Assembly (NCBI GenBank): GCA_017631875.1
Contig: JAGBSL010000096.1
Location: 1-25,207, forward strand
Reading direction: 5' to 3'
DNA: 25,207 nucleotides
Source: Bacteroidales bacterium
GTDB taxonomy: Bacteria; Bacteroidota; Bacteroidia; Bacteroidales; UBA932
Shown: piece after piece, positions 14,160-23,100 of the stretch
Position numbering within the stretch: the first letter of the stretch is position 1
How the letters are laid out: every line of letters begins with the position of its first letter
Notes under the pieces: generated by a model
What the model was told of the DNA's origin: nothing
The model's database searches: none
Seen by the model: only the letters and a program-made list of their open reading frames with translations
Translations under genes and position numbers: made by a program

Positions 14160-15101
14160 ATGAAGAAGATCTTTACTTTGGCAGCATGCTGCCTCTTCGC
14201 TGTCGCAGCACATGCACAGCTCAACTACACAGTACAGACTGCTTGTCATCCAGATGACGTAAAGGGTTATGACACAGAGCGTCTGCGTGGTGCATTCCTC
14301 ATGGAGAAGGTAATGTCTCCTGACGAAATCAACCTTACTTACACTCTTTATGACCGTCTTATCTATGGTGGTGTAATGCCGGTAAACACAGTTCTTAAGC
14401 TTGAGACATTCGATGAACTCAAGGCTGAGCACTTCCTTGACAGACGCGAGCTTGGTGTCATCAATGTGGGTGGCCCTGGTGTTGTGACTGTAGACGGTGA
14501 GGAATATCCTATGATCTTCAAGGAAGGTCTTTATGTAGGTTGCGGCAAGAAGGAAGTTACCTTCAGAAGCGTAGACCCTGCAAACCCTGCGAAGTTCTAC
14601 ATCAACTCTACCCCTGCTTACAAGGAGTATGTGACTCAGCTCATCACTACTGACCAGAATGCTGACCCTAAGAAGTATGCTATCGCAAAGTCTGATAAAT
14701 ACGGCAAGATGGAGGACAGCAACGACCGCGTTGTTAACCAGCTTATTGTAAGCTCAGTACTCAGCAAGAGAAAGGGCGGCGGAACAAACCAGCTCCAGAT
14801 GGGTCTTACCGAGCTCAAGCCAGGTTCAGTCTGGAACACAATGCCAGCTCACACCCACACACGTCGTATGGAGGCTTACTTCTACTTCAATGTGCCTCAG
14901 GGCAACGCTATCTGCCACCTCATGGGCGAGCCTAAGGAGCAGCGCCTCGTATGGATGCAGAACGAGCAGGCTATCACTTCTCCTGAGTGGTCAATCCACG
15001 CAGCTGCAGGAACAAGCAACTACATGTTCATCTGGGGCATGGGCGGTGAGAACCTTAACTATGGCGATAAGGACGAGATTCCTTATACTGAAATGAGATA
15101 A
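14160..15101 (+). CDS. kduI: KduI paralogue with an N-terminal signal peptide (predicted periplasmic)
   Basis: 313 residues. The catalytic body is 5-dehydro-4-deoxy-D-glucuronate isomerase, which converts the keto form of unsaturated uronate to 2,5-diketo-3-deoxygluconate. The metal ligands are present: His231, His233, Glu238 (HTHTRRME) and His280 (WSIH). Their spacing equals the E. coli set 196/198/203/245. Unlike normal KduI, it begins [20 protein letters not shown], a basic end, a hydrophobic core and an A-H-A site, a classical signal peptide cleaved near residue 19. The isomerase therefore appears to be exported. A second copy lacking these residues is at 19229-20110, about four fifths identical by eye. 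The gene starts 3 bases after the EIIC stop. Confidence 0.92.
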   Translation: MKKIFTLAACCLFAVAAHAQLNYTVQTACHPDDVKGYDTERLRGAFLMEKVMSPDEINLTYTLYDRLIYGGVMPVNTVLKLETFDELKAEHFLDRRELGVINVGGPGVVTVDGEEYPMIFKEGLYVGCGKKEVTFRSVDPANPAKFYINSTPAYKEYVTQLITTDQNADPKKYAIAKSDKYGKMEDSNDRVVNQLIVSSVLSKRKGGGTNQLQMGLTELKPGSVWNTMPAHTHTRRMEAYFYFNVPQGNAICHLMGEPKEQRLVWMQNEQAITSPEWSIHAAAGTSNYMFIWGMGGENLNYGDKDEIPYTEMR

Positions 15102-15119
15102 AAATCAAATACAAAGCAT

Positions 15120-16160
15120 ATGGCAAAAGTAATTACATTCGGCGAGATTATGCTCCGCCTTGCAACTCCAGGTTACCTCAGATTCAATCAGGCAAAGCAG
15201 TTTGAAGCTACTTTCGGTGGTGGTGAGGCAAACGTTGCAGTATCACTTGCAAACTATGGTCTCGAGGCTGAGTTCGTGACTCGTTTCCCTAAGAACGATA
15301 TCGCAGAAAGCTGCATCAAGGACCTTCACAGCTATGGCGTAGGCACAAAGCATTGCGTATTCGGCGGCGAGCGTCTCGGAATCTACTTCCTTGAGACAGG
15401 TGCTGTGGCACGTCCAAGTAAGGTCGTTTATGACCGTGCACACTCCTCTATCGCGACAATTGAGAAGGGTATGATCGATTGGGAGAAGGTATTCGAGGGT
15501 GCTGACTGGTTCCATTGGACAGGTATCACTCCTGCCATCAGCCAGGGTGCTGCTGACGTTTGTCTCGAGGCTATACAGGCAGCTAACCGTCTCGGAGTGA
15601 AGGTATCATGCGACCTTAACTACCGCAAGAACCTCTGGAAATATGGCAAGACAGCTTCTGAGGTCATGCCTGAGCTCGTAGCGGGTTGCGACGTCATCCT
15701 TGGTAATGAGGAGGATGCAGAGAAGGTATTCGGCATCAAGCCAGAGGGATTCGACGTGACTGCTACTCACGGTGAGGTTAACGCGGCCGAGTTCGAGAGC
15801 GTATGTACTCAGCTCATGGCGAAGTTCCCACGCGCACAGAAGGTGATCATCACTCTCCGCGGCTCTATCAACGCAAACCATAACACATGGGGCGGCGTTC
15901 TCTACAGCAACGGCACACTCTATCAGTCTCCACGCTACAACATCACTCACATCGTTGACCGCGTAGGTGGTGGCGACTCATTCATGGGTGGTCTCATCTA
16001 TGGTCTCATCTCTTATCCTGATGACGATCAGAGAGCGCTCAATTTCGCTGTTGCAGCATCATGCCTCAAGCATACAATCTACGGTGACTACAATCAGGTA
16101 ACTGTGGCTGAAGTCGAGAACCTCATGAAGGGTGACGGCTCCGGTCGCGTATCACGCTAA
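15120..16160 (+). CDS. kdgK: 2-dehydro-3-deoxygluconokinase (KdgK, PfkB family)
   Basis: 346 residues, a ribokinase/PfkB fold. FGGGEANVAVSLANYG (about 32-47) is the N-terminal sugar-binding motif, and DRVGGGDSFMGGLIYGL (280-296) is the C-terminal PfkB signature, with Asp286 the expected catalytic base. CDLNYRKNLW near 164-173 is typical of KDG kinases. It phosphorylates 2-keto-3-deoxygluconate at O6 with ATP in the cytoplasm, giving KDPG for the aldolase encoded next. It follows kduI by 18 bases. Other sugar kinases of this family are possible, but the neighbours make KdgK by far the best choice. A palindromic repeat separates it from the aldolase gene. Confidence 0.93.
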   Translation: MAKVITFGEIMLRLATPGYLRFNQAKQFEATFGGGEANVAVSLANYGLEAEFVTRFPKNDIAESCIKDLHSYGVGTKHCVFGGERLGIYFLETGAVARPSKVVYDRAHSSIATIEKGMIDWEKVFEGADWFHWTGITPAISQGAADVCLEAIQAANRLGVKVSCDLNYRKNLWKYGKTASEVMPELVAGCDVILGNEEDAEKVFGIKPEGFDVTATHGEVNAAEFESVCTQLMAKFPRAQKVIITLRGSINANHNTWGGVLYSNGTLYQSPRYNITHIVDRVGGGDSFMGGLIYGLISYPDDDQRALNFAVAASCLKHTIYGDYNQVTVAEVENLMKGDGSGRVSR

Positions 16161-16162
16161 TG

Positions 16163-16253
16163 AGATTGCCACGTCGCTACGCTCCTCGCAATGACGTACA
16201 AGAATCTTGTAACACGTCATTACGAGGAGGAACGAAGTTCCGACGTGGTAATC
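16163..16253. repeat. 91-bp imperfect palindrome in the kdgK-aldolase gap
   Basis: The left arm (about 16163-16196) reads AGATTGCCACGTCGCTACGC followed by TCCTCGCAATGACGT. The right arm (about 16212-16253) is its reverse complement, with a few substitutions and a small insertion around AACGAAGTTCC. The centre ACAAGA-A-TCTTGT (16198-16210) is itself a perfect hairpin. The GCAATGACG/CGTCATTACGAGGAG core resembles dispersed palindromic repeats found in many bacterial genomes. No T tract follows. It could stabilise or process the operon mRNA. Confidence 0.75.
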
Positions 16254-16269
16254 TGCAAAATTATTGACT

Positions 16270-16935
16270 ATGGCAAAGTATACAAAACAACAGGTAATAG
16301 CGGCTATGAAGGAGACAGGTATGGTTCCTGTCTTCTATCATGCTGACCTTGAGACTGCAAAGGCAGTCGTGAAGGCATGCTACGAGGGTGGCGTGCGCGC
16401 TTTCGAGTTCACAAACCGTGGCGACTTCGCTCACGAGGTATTCGGTGAACTCGTAAAGTATGCTAACAAGGAACTCCCAGGTATGATCATGGGTATCGGC
16501 TCGATCGTAGACCCGGCAACTGCAGCGCTCTACCTTCAGCTTGGAGCCAACTTCGTTGTTGGTCCGCTCTTCAACCCTGAGATCGCACCAATCTGTAACC
16601 GCCGTCTTGTACCTTACTGCCCAGGTTGCGGTACCGTTTCAGAGGTAGGACAGGCTCAGGAGCTCGGATGCGACCTCTGCAAGGTATTCCCTGGCGATGT
16701 CCTCGGACCTGCATTCGTAAAGGGTCTCAAGGCACCTATGCCATGGAGCCAGCTTATGGTTACAGGCGGCGTGAAGCCAACTGAGGAGAATCTCAAAGGC
16801 TGGTTTGGCGCAGGCGTTACATGCGTCGGAATGGGCAGCAACCTTTTCCCTAAGGAAGCTATCGCGGCTAAGGATTGGACAGCTATCACAAAGCTCTGCA
16901 AAGACGCTCTCGATATCATTAAAGAAATCAGATAA
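16270..16935 (+). CDS. eda: KDPG / 4-hydroxy-2-oxoglutarate aldolase
   Basis: 221 residues. ATG at 16270 (MAKYTKQQ) is preferred to an in-frame TTG two codons upstream. It is a class I aldolase of the KDPG family. FEFTNR (45-50) supplies the Glu/Arg catalytic motif, with Glu46 and Arg50, and CKVFPG (137-142) carries the Schiff-base Lys138. MVTGGV is the phosphate-binding strand. It splits 2-keto-3-deoxy-6-phosphogluconate to pyruvate and glyceraldehyde-3-phosphate in the cytoplasm. This is the last step of the pathway built by kduI, kduD and kdgK. The stop is 5 bases before the next gene, so the redox pair that follows is in the same transcript. Confidence 0.94.
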   Translation: MAKYTKQQVIAAMKETGMVPVFYHADLETAKAVVKACYEGGVRAFEFTNRGDFAHEVFGELVKYANKELPGMIMGIGSIVDPATAALYLQLGANFVVGPLFNPEIAPICNRRLVPYCPGCGTVSEVGQAQELGCDLCKVFPGDVLGPAFVKGLKAPMPWSQLMVTGGVKPTEENLKGWFGAGVTCVGMGSNLFPKEAIAAKDWTAITKLCKDALDIIKEIR

Positions 16936-16940
16936 GACAA

Positions 16941-17804
16941 ATGTATAGAATCGTAAAGAAAGAAATGCTGACCCCGACCATCTGCAGAATGAAGGTCGAG
17001 GCTCCGCGTCTTGCCTCTGCAGCACAGCCAGGACAGTTCCTGATCGTGCGTGCTGACGAGCAGGGAGAGCGTATTCCGCTCACAATCAGCGATTATGACA
17101 AGGAGGCAGGAACAGTCACTATCGTAACACAGCAGATCGGTGCATCTACATCTGAAATCTGCGCTTACGAGGAAGGTGACGCTTTTGCTGACGTCGTAGG
17201 TCCTCTCGGTATCCCTTCAGATTTTACAGAGATGAAGCCTGAGAAGCTTGCAGGTAAGAGATATGTCTTCATTGCAGGTGGTGTAGGTACTGCACCTGTG
17301 TATCCACAGGTAAAGTGGCTGCATGAAAGAGGTGTCGCAGTCGATGTTATCATCGGTGCAAAGACCAAGGATCTTGTAATCTACAAGGAGGAGATGAAAG
17401 CTGTATGCGACAACCTTTATATATGTACTGATGATGGTTCAGAGGGATTCAAGGGTCTTGTGACTGCAATGCTTGAGAAGCTCGTGAATGAGGACGGAAA
17501 GGTATATGATCAGGCAGTGGCTATCGGTCCTATGATCATGATGAAGTTCGCTACCCTTACATGTAAGAAGCTTAACCTTCCGGTAATTGTATCGCTGAAC
17601 ACTCTTATGGTAGACGGTACCGGAATGTGCGGTGCATGCCGCGTGACCGTAGGCGGTAAGGTGCGTTTCGCATGTGTTGAAGGACCGGAGTTCGACGGTT
17701 ATCTCGTAGACTTCGATGAGGCTATGCGTCGTCAGAGAATGTATGTAGAAGAAGAGCATGATGCTACAGAGCACCATGTATGTAGAATCGGGAGGGGCAA
17801 ATAA
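16941..17804 (+). CDS. NfnA-like FAD/NAD-binding subunit (sulfide/dihydroorotate dehydrogenase-like)
   Basis: 287 residues, a ferredoxin-NADP reductase-type fold. RIPLTISDYD (about 44-53) is the FAD-binding region, and GGVGTAPVYPQVKWL (113-127) is the NAD(P)-binding motif. DGTGMCGACRV plus a later Cys (Cys230, Cys233, Cys245) binds a 2Fe-2S cluster. With the next gene it resembles the NfnAB pair, which couples NADH, ferredoxin and NADP in the cytoplasm. The same pair is also annotated as sulfide dehydrogenase (SudBA) or as glutamate synthase-linked. Its TAA overlaps the ATG of the next gene by one base (TAATG), so translation is coupled. It begins 5 bases after the aldolase gene, an unusual place for this pair. 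Electron bifurcation is inference. Confidence 0.88.
   Translation: MYRIVKKEMLTPTICRMKVEAPRLASAAQPGQFLIVRADEQGERIPLTISDYDKEAGTVTIVTQQIGASTSEICAYEEGDAFADVVGPLGIPSDFTEMKPEKLAGKRYVFIAGGVGTAPVYPQVKWLHERGVAVDVIIGAKTKDLVIYKEEMKAVCDNLYICTDDGSEGFKGLVTAMLEKLVNEDGKVYDQAVAIGPMIMMKFATLTCKKLNLPVIVSLNTLMVDGTGMCGACRVTVGGKVRFACVEGPEFDGYLVDFDEAMRRQRMYVEEEHDATEHHVCRIGRGK
17790..17797 (+). promoter_or_regulatory. Strong ribosome binding site at the coupled start of the NfnB-like gene
   Basis: GGGAGGGG lies 6 bases before the ATG at 17804, whose A is also the last base of the preceding stop codon. Together with the one-base overlap it supports equal expression of the two subunits. Confidence 0.65.
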
Positions 17805-19189
17805 TGGCAAACAAAATTCCAAGAGTTCCTGTACGAGAGCAGGATCCTAAAGTACGTGCAACCAACTTTGAGGAGGTTTGCTACGGATATAATGTAGAAG
17901 AGGCGCAGCTTGAGGCCTCACGTTGCCTTAACTGTAAGAATCCACGCTGCGTGGGCGCTTGTCCTGTAAGCGTGAAGATCCCTCAGTTCATTTCAGAGGT
18001 TGCTGCCGGCAACTTCACTCGTGCTGCTGAGATCATCGCAGAGGACTCTTCGCTTCCAGCAGTCTGCGGTCGCGTATGTCCGCAGGAGACTCAGTGCGAG
18101 GGCAGCTGTATCCTTGGTATCAAGGGCGAGCCTGTAGCTATCGGAAAGCTGGAGCGTTTTGTTGCAGATTGGAGCCGTGAGAATGGCGGCGTGAAGCCTG
18201 TAGTCGCTCCTGCAAACGGTCACAAGGTAGCAGTGATCGGAAGTGGTCCTGCAGGACTTGCATGCGCTTCAGACCTTGCGAAACTCGGATATGAGGTGAC
18301 TGTATTCGAGGCTCTTCACCGTCCTGGTGGAGTACTTGAGTACGGTATTCCTGAGTTCCGTCTTCCTAAGGACAAGGTCGTTGCGGCAGAGATCGCTTCG
18401 GTAAAGGCTCTCGGCGTCAAGATCGAGACAAATGTCATTGCAGGTCGTACAGTAACGATCGACAGTCTTCTTGACGAGGAAGGATTCGCCGCTGTGTTCG
18501 TTGGATCGGGAGCAGGACTCCCCCGCTTCATGAACATCCCTGGCGAGCACTACAACGGCGTATTCTCTGCTAATGAGTTCCTCACTAGAAATAACCTCAT
18601 GAAGGCTTATCGCTCAGATTACGACACTCCTATCCATGCAGGAAAGAAGGTTGTAGTAGTCGGCGGCGGTAATGTGGCAATGGATGCTGCAAGAACAGCC
18701 CTCCGCCTCGGAGCAGAGACCACAATCGTTTACCGTCGTACTGAGAAGGAGCTTCCGGCACGTGCAGAGGAGGTTCATCACGCTAAGGAGGAAGGCATCC
18801 AGTTCGCGATGCTGACCAATCCGGTAGAGGTGATCGGCGACGAGAAAGGATGGGTTAAGGCTGTAAAATGCATCCGAATGGAACTCGGCGAGCCTGACGA
18901 GAGCGGACGTCGCAGTCCTGTAGAAGTGCCGGGATCGGAGTTCGAGATAGAGACAGATACAGTTATCATGTCCCTCGGAACCTCCCCTAACCCGCTTATC
19001 GCAAAGACAACAGCTGGTTTGGAGACAAACCGTCGCGGATGCCTCGTAGCAGACGAGAACGGAGCGACAACCCGTCCGGGCGTCTTTGCCGGTGGTGATG
19101 CAGTGACAGGAGCGGCAACCGTGATTCTGGCGATGGGAGCCGGAAGAAAAGCAGCAGCTGCAATTCACGAATATATCCAGAACAAGTAA
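17804..19189 (+). CDS. gltA: NfnB-like NADPH oxidoreductase (glutamate synthase small-subunit family)
   Basis: 461 residues. The N-terminal domain has two four-Cys sets for 4Fe-4S clusters: Cys41/44/49/53 (CLNCKNPRCVGAC) and Cys88/92/98/102 (CGRVCPQETQCEGSC). VAVIGSGPAGLA (142-153) binds FAD, and VVVVGGGNVAMDAARTALRLG is the NADPH-binding motif. A final GVFAGGDAVTGAATVILAMG closes the FAD site. The family includes GltD, NfnB and SudA. With no large GltB subunit nearby, and an NfnA-like gene overlapping its start, the NfnB role is favoured. It is the last gene of the kdu operon, ending at the terminator at 19194-19230. It may supply reducing equivalents for KduD or handle ferredoxin made downstream of pyruvate; this is inference. 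Confidence 0.9.
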   Translation: MANKIPRVPVREQDPKVRATNFEEVCYGYNVEEAQLEASRCLNCKNPRCVGACPVSVKIPQFISEVAAGNFTRAAEIIAEDSSLPAVCGRVCPQETQCEGSCILGIKGEPVAIGKLERFVADWSRENGGVKPVVAPANGHKVAVIGSGPAGLACASDLAKLGYEVTVFEALHRPGGVLEYGIPEFRLPKDKVVAAEIASVKALGVKIETNVIAGRTVTIDSLLDEEGFAAVFVGSGAGLPRFMNIPGEHYNGVFSANEFLTRNNLMKAYRSDYDTPIHAGKKVVVVGGGNVAMDAARTALRLGAETTIVYRRTEKELPARAEEVHHAKEEGIQFAMLTNPVEVIGDEKGWVKAVKCIRMELGEPDESGRRSPVEVPGSEFEIETDTVIMSLGTSPNPLIAKTTAGLETNRRGCLVADENGATTRPGVFAGGDAVTGAATVILAMGAGRKAAAAIHEYIQNK

Positions 19190-19193
19190 TATG

Positions 19194-19230
19194 ATCGAAG
19201 GCAACCCGAAAAGGTTGCCTTCGATTTTTT
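19194..19230 (+). terminator. Rho-independent terminator of the kdu operon
   Basis: A 13-bp perfect stem (ATCGAAGGCAACC at 19194-19206 with GGTTGCCTTCGAT at 19213-19225), loop CGAAAA, runs into TTTTTT. It starts 5 bases after the last gene and abuts the stop of the convergent kduI. Confidence 0.95.
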
Positions 19231-20110
19231 ATCTCATCTCTGTATAAGCTATCTCATCTTTGTCTGCATAATTGAGATTCTCTCCACACATGCCCCAGAT
19301 GAACATATAGTTGCTGGTTCCTGCTGCCGAATGGATCGACCATTCCGGCGAAGTTATCGCCTGCTCGTTCTGCATCCATACAAGGCGCTGCTGCTTTGGC
19401 TCGCCCATCAGGTGGCATACAGCGTTGCCCTGAGGTACATTGAAGTAGAAGTATGCCTCCATACGACGGGTATGCGTATGTGCCGGCATTGTGTTCCATA
19501 CTGATCCTGGCTGAAGTTCGGTCAGTCCCATCTGAAGCTGACATGTTCCTCCCCCTTCGACACGACTCAATACCGGATTGACTATAAGCTGATTGACGAT
19601 ACGGTCATTGCTGTCCTCCATCTTTCCATATCTGTCAGATTGAGCGAAGGCATACTTTGAAGGATCTGCGCTTTTGTCTGTCGTGATCAACTGAGTTACA
19701 TATTCCTTATATGCCGGAGCTGAGTTTACATAAAACTTGGCAGGACATGCCGTATCAATGCTTCTGAATGTAACTTCCTTCTTTCCGCAGCCTACGTATA
19801 AGGCCTCCTTGAAATTCAGAGCATACTCTACCCCGTCTACAGTGACAACACCATTGCCGCCGATATTTATCACGCCCAGCTCTCGTCTGTCTAAGAAATG
19901 CTCTGCCTTGAGCTCATTGAAGGTTTCGAGCTTAAGAACCTGATTTACAGGCATGACGCCTCCATAAATCATTCTGTCATAAAGAGTATATGTAAGGTTG
20001 ATTTCGTCTGCGGCCATTACCCTCTCCATGAGGAAAGACTTGCGCAGGCGCTCTGTATCATAGTGTTTCACGTCATCAGGATGACAAGCAAGCTGGATGT
20101 TGATATTCAT
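19229..20110 (-). CDS. kduI: 5-dehydro-4-deoxy-D-glucuronate isomerase (KduI), cytoplasmic copy
   Basis: 293 residues with no signal peptide ([13 protein letters not shown]), so it is expected in the cytoplasm. Metal ligands are conserved: His211, His213, Glu218 (HTHTRRME) and His260 (WSIH). It is collinear with the copy at 14160-15101 without gaps over the catalytic body and differs at roughly one residue in six by eye. It isomerises 4-deoxy-5-keto-uronate ahead of KduD. It lies downstream of susD and a surface lipoprotein on the same strand, about 75 bases after the lipoprotein stop, with a hairpin between them. It may therefore depend on read-through of the susCD operon, or on a promoter in that short gap. 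Confidence 0.95.
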   Translation of the reverse strand: MNINIQLACHPDDVKHYDTERLRKSFLMERVMAADEINLTYTLYDRMIYGGVMPVNQVLKLETFNELKAEHFLDRRELGVINIGGNGVVTVDGVEYALNFKEALYVGCGKKEVTFRSIDTACPAKFYVNSAPAYKEYVTQLITTDKSADPSKYAFAQSDRYGKMEDSNDRIVNQLIVNPVLSRVEGGGTCQLQMGLTELQPGSVWNTMPAHTHTRRMEAYFYFNVPQGNAVCHLMGEPKQQRLVWMQNEQAITSPEWSIHSAAGTSNYMFIWGMCGENLNYADKDEIAYTEMR

Positions 20111-20120
20111 GGTGTATTAT

Positions 20121-20161
20121 AATTTAAAAGTGGAGCGTCAGCCCGAAGGCCAATGCTCCAC
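20121..20161 (-). terminator. UUCG-capped hairpin between the surface lipoprotein and kduI
   Basis: Read on the minus strand, GTGGAGCATTGGCC pairs with GGCTGACGCTCCAC around a TTCG loop (one mismatch and two G-T pairs), giving a C-UUCG-G tetraloop. TTTTAAATT follows. It stands 25 bases after the stop at 20186 and only about 20 bases before the kduI start, so it could be a terminator, an attenuator or an mRNA-processing hairpin. Confidence 0.7.
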
Positions 20162-20185
20162 AAAGATAATCAAAATTGGTATTAA

Positions 20186-23100
20186 TTAGTTCGAATGGAA
20201 CTCGATCTTGTAGAAGCGAAGACCGTTTCCTGTAGGATAGATCTTCACAACACCTGGAGCGATGTTGAATTCTACTGGAACTGCTCCGCTACCAGATGCG
20301 TATCCACCAGGAATCGACTCAGGATCACCCTCGCCTACCTTCACGGTCACCATACGTGTAAGGTCCTCGTTGTCACCTGTATTTGATGCGTATACAGTAA
20401 GCTTTCCAGCTACGTCAGTTGTGAACTCGAAGTAACGCTTTGAATCTGTACCTGCGCCACCTGGCTGCCAGAAGTATGTCTCACCTGAGAAGTTCCACTT
20501 GATTGATCCGCCACCTGAAATCACCTTGAGACCGTTCACCTCAAGATTCCAGTTGGTGTCGTTTGTGTTGGCTGCAATGCCGCTGCCGGTCATAGCATCA
20601 ACCCACTCTGGAGCCGAGAAATCCCATACATAGTCTACTCCTGCAGGACCACCTTCAAGAGCATCGTAAACGATACCGTAGAAGTTGATTCCGTTATTGA
20701 GTACTACCTGGATGTCACCAGCCTTCACGTCTACAACAACATATGGGAATACTGAAGCGTCACCTGCAGTGAACTTGTCAGCGTCCTGGATAACAGTAGG
20801 AGCAAGGATTTCCTTGTCACCCTGCATCAGGGCCATTGTACGGTCTGCTGCTGATGAGTTTGCTGAACGTGCTGCGATATAGAGCTTACCGTCGTTAGGA
20901 ACGGTGATGGTCATGCTCTTGCTGTCGGATGTCTTCGCACCCTTGAGACGAGTAGTGTATGAATCATACTCAGATGCGCCAGGAACCGCGAACTTCTGTG
21001 AGTTTGCGTCGATTACCCATCCTCCGACAGTCTGTACGTAGAAGCCTGCATTGTTCTCACATACATACTTCTCTTCAGCGTTTCCGCCTTCTGGGAATGT
21101 GAGGCTGTATCTTACCACCTTGATGCCTGGCTCCTCAGGAACGTCATTCACATGGAATGAAAGCTCTGCAGGCTGTGACTCAACACGTGTGTAGTCGTCA
21201 GCTGCAGGAACTGCAGTCACCTGGATAGCAAAGTCTCCGCCTGTCTCTTCAACAGCATATCCGCCTGTAGCGAATGTGTATGTAGTCTCAGTCACGTTCT
21301 TCTTCTTTCCGTCAACTGTAACGTTGTATGAGCCAGCGTAGTCTACTGCGTCCCAAGTAAGGGTAATCTCATCCTCAGCACGCTCGTTTACAGTTGTCTT
21401 GCTGATCTTTACCTCAGGAGTAGCGAGTACATTGTCAAGAACCTGAACGTCTGAAGTCCACTGGAGGAATGTCATGGTTGCAGGGTGGCAGCCGTAGATA
21501 TAGATCATCTGCTCGCCTGAAACATTTGCGAAAGTAACCTTCTGGTACTCTGCGCCTGCTGGAACTGAAGCAGAAACCTTTCCGTCAAGGCTTACAGTGA
21601 GGTTTGAGTGACCTGCTGCTGCAGCAACTGAGATGATGATAGAACCTGGCTCGTTCACCTTGATTCCGATACCTCCGTCAACTGGAACGCCACCCTCGAG
21701 GACAGCCTCACCTGTGAACTCGAATCCTTCCTTGGTGAAGTTGATAGGAGTGCTCTTCACGAAGAAACGGATGCCGTCGCGGACCATGTCCTTGTCAGCC
21801 ATCTTCTTGAATGTCTGGCCGTCAGTAAGATCCCAGATCTTGCCAGTTGCAGTCACCTCCTGAGTAAGGTCCTCAGGAATCTCTACGTACGCTGCATACC
21901 ATCTTGGGTCGCCGGCGTTAGCCTCGATAACCTCCTTGCTGATCACGTTGTACTTGTCGCGTGCACTGTCAACGCAAGGGTCAGCTGCAAGCTCTGAACT
22001 TCCGTTCACGATAATTCTTGCGCGTCCCTCGTCAGCAGCAGCCTTGAGGTCGTCACCTGAGAGTGTAGAACCGTCCTTCTGGGCAACGAAGAATCTGTCG
22101 TAGCAGTTGTAGAAGAAGTTGTCAGACAGCTCTGTAGGGAAAGCTGAAGTAGAGTTCTTTGCCACGAGGCAGCATCTCTTGTTATCGTCATTCATATTGA
22201 GGAACACGTTGTGTGTCAGTACGAATGTCGGAGCAGCACCTGCTGCGTTGAGAGCGCGGATATTGAAGATACCGTTGTTGTTGCCGTTGTTTGCAAAGCA
22301 GAGGTTGTTGAATGTACAGTGGGTAAGCTTGATTGACTCGAGAACTGTATTCGCGTCAACGCGGAACCATGTACGTGCACCTGTATTGAGGGTAGAATTG
22401 ATGAACTCGATGCTGTTTACGGTAGCCTTGCCACGGAAGTCGAAGCAGTCACCGCCGTCACCTGTCACGTTGTTGACCTCTACACCGTCGTACTTGATCG
22501 AACCTACTGCAGGAGCCTTTGAGTTCTCATAAAGCACACCGCGGAGGTAGTTGTTAAGCTTACAGTTAACCACTGTGATGCTCTCTACTGTAGCAGCAGC
22601 GTCGAATGTAAGGTTGTGCGGATAGTCTGCGATACCTGCACCGTCGAATGTGAGGGCCTCGAGGTGTACGCTGGTAACGTCAGCACCGATCTTGAGACCA
22701 CCCTGGATTGTAGGCTGAGCACCCTGTGCTGTTGCATCTCCGTAGATAGCAACAGGACCGCCGAGAACAACGCTTCCGATAACGTATGGAGCCTCTGAAT
22801 AAGCAACCTTGATTACAGGAGCCTTGTCTGTGAGGGCCTGGATCAGCGCCTCTGCAGTAGCAACTTCAGTTGCGCCTTCTATCGATGGACGTGTCCATGC
22901 TGAAACGGTACCGCGCTGAGCACTCTTGAAGTGAACTGCGAGAGTGTAGTTTACTGATGGATTGAGACCTGTAACCTCCACCTGAGCAGCTGCCTGAGCG
23001 TCTGCAGACACGTCGAAACGTGTGTACTCCTCCTCAGCATTGAGGGCAGGAGTGATGCGTATATGGTCAACCTCAGGATCCTTTGTCCACTTGATTGTGA

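Noticed and set aside
16163..16253. Transcription terminator after kdgK
   Set aside because: The palindrome lacks a T tract and the following genes continue the same pathway on the same strand.
16264..16269. TTG start for the aldolase gene
   Set aside because: The ATG two codons later gives the expected family N-terminus.
17804..19189. Classical glutamate synthase small subunit (GltD)
   Set aside because: No large GltB gene is adjacent and an NfnA-like gene overlaps its start, so the NfnB-type role fits better.
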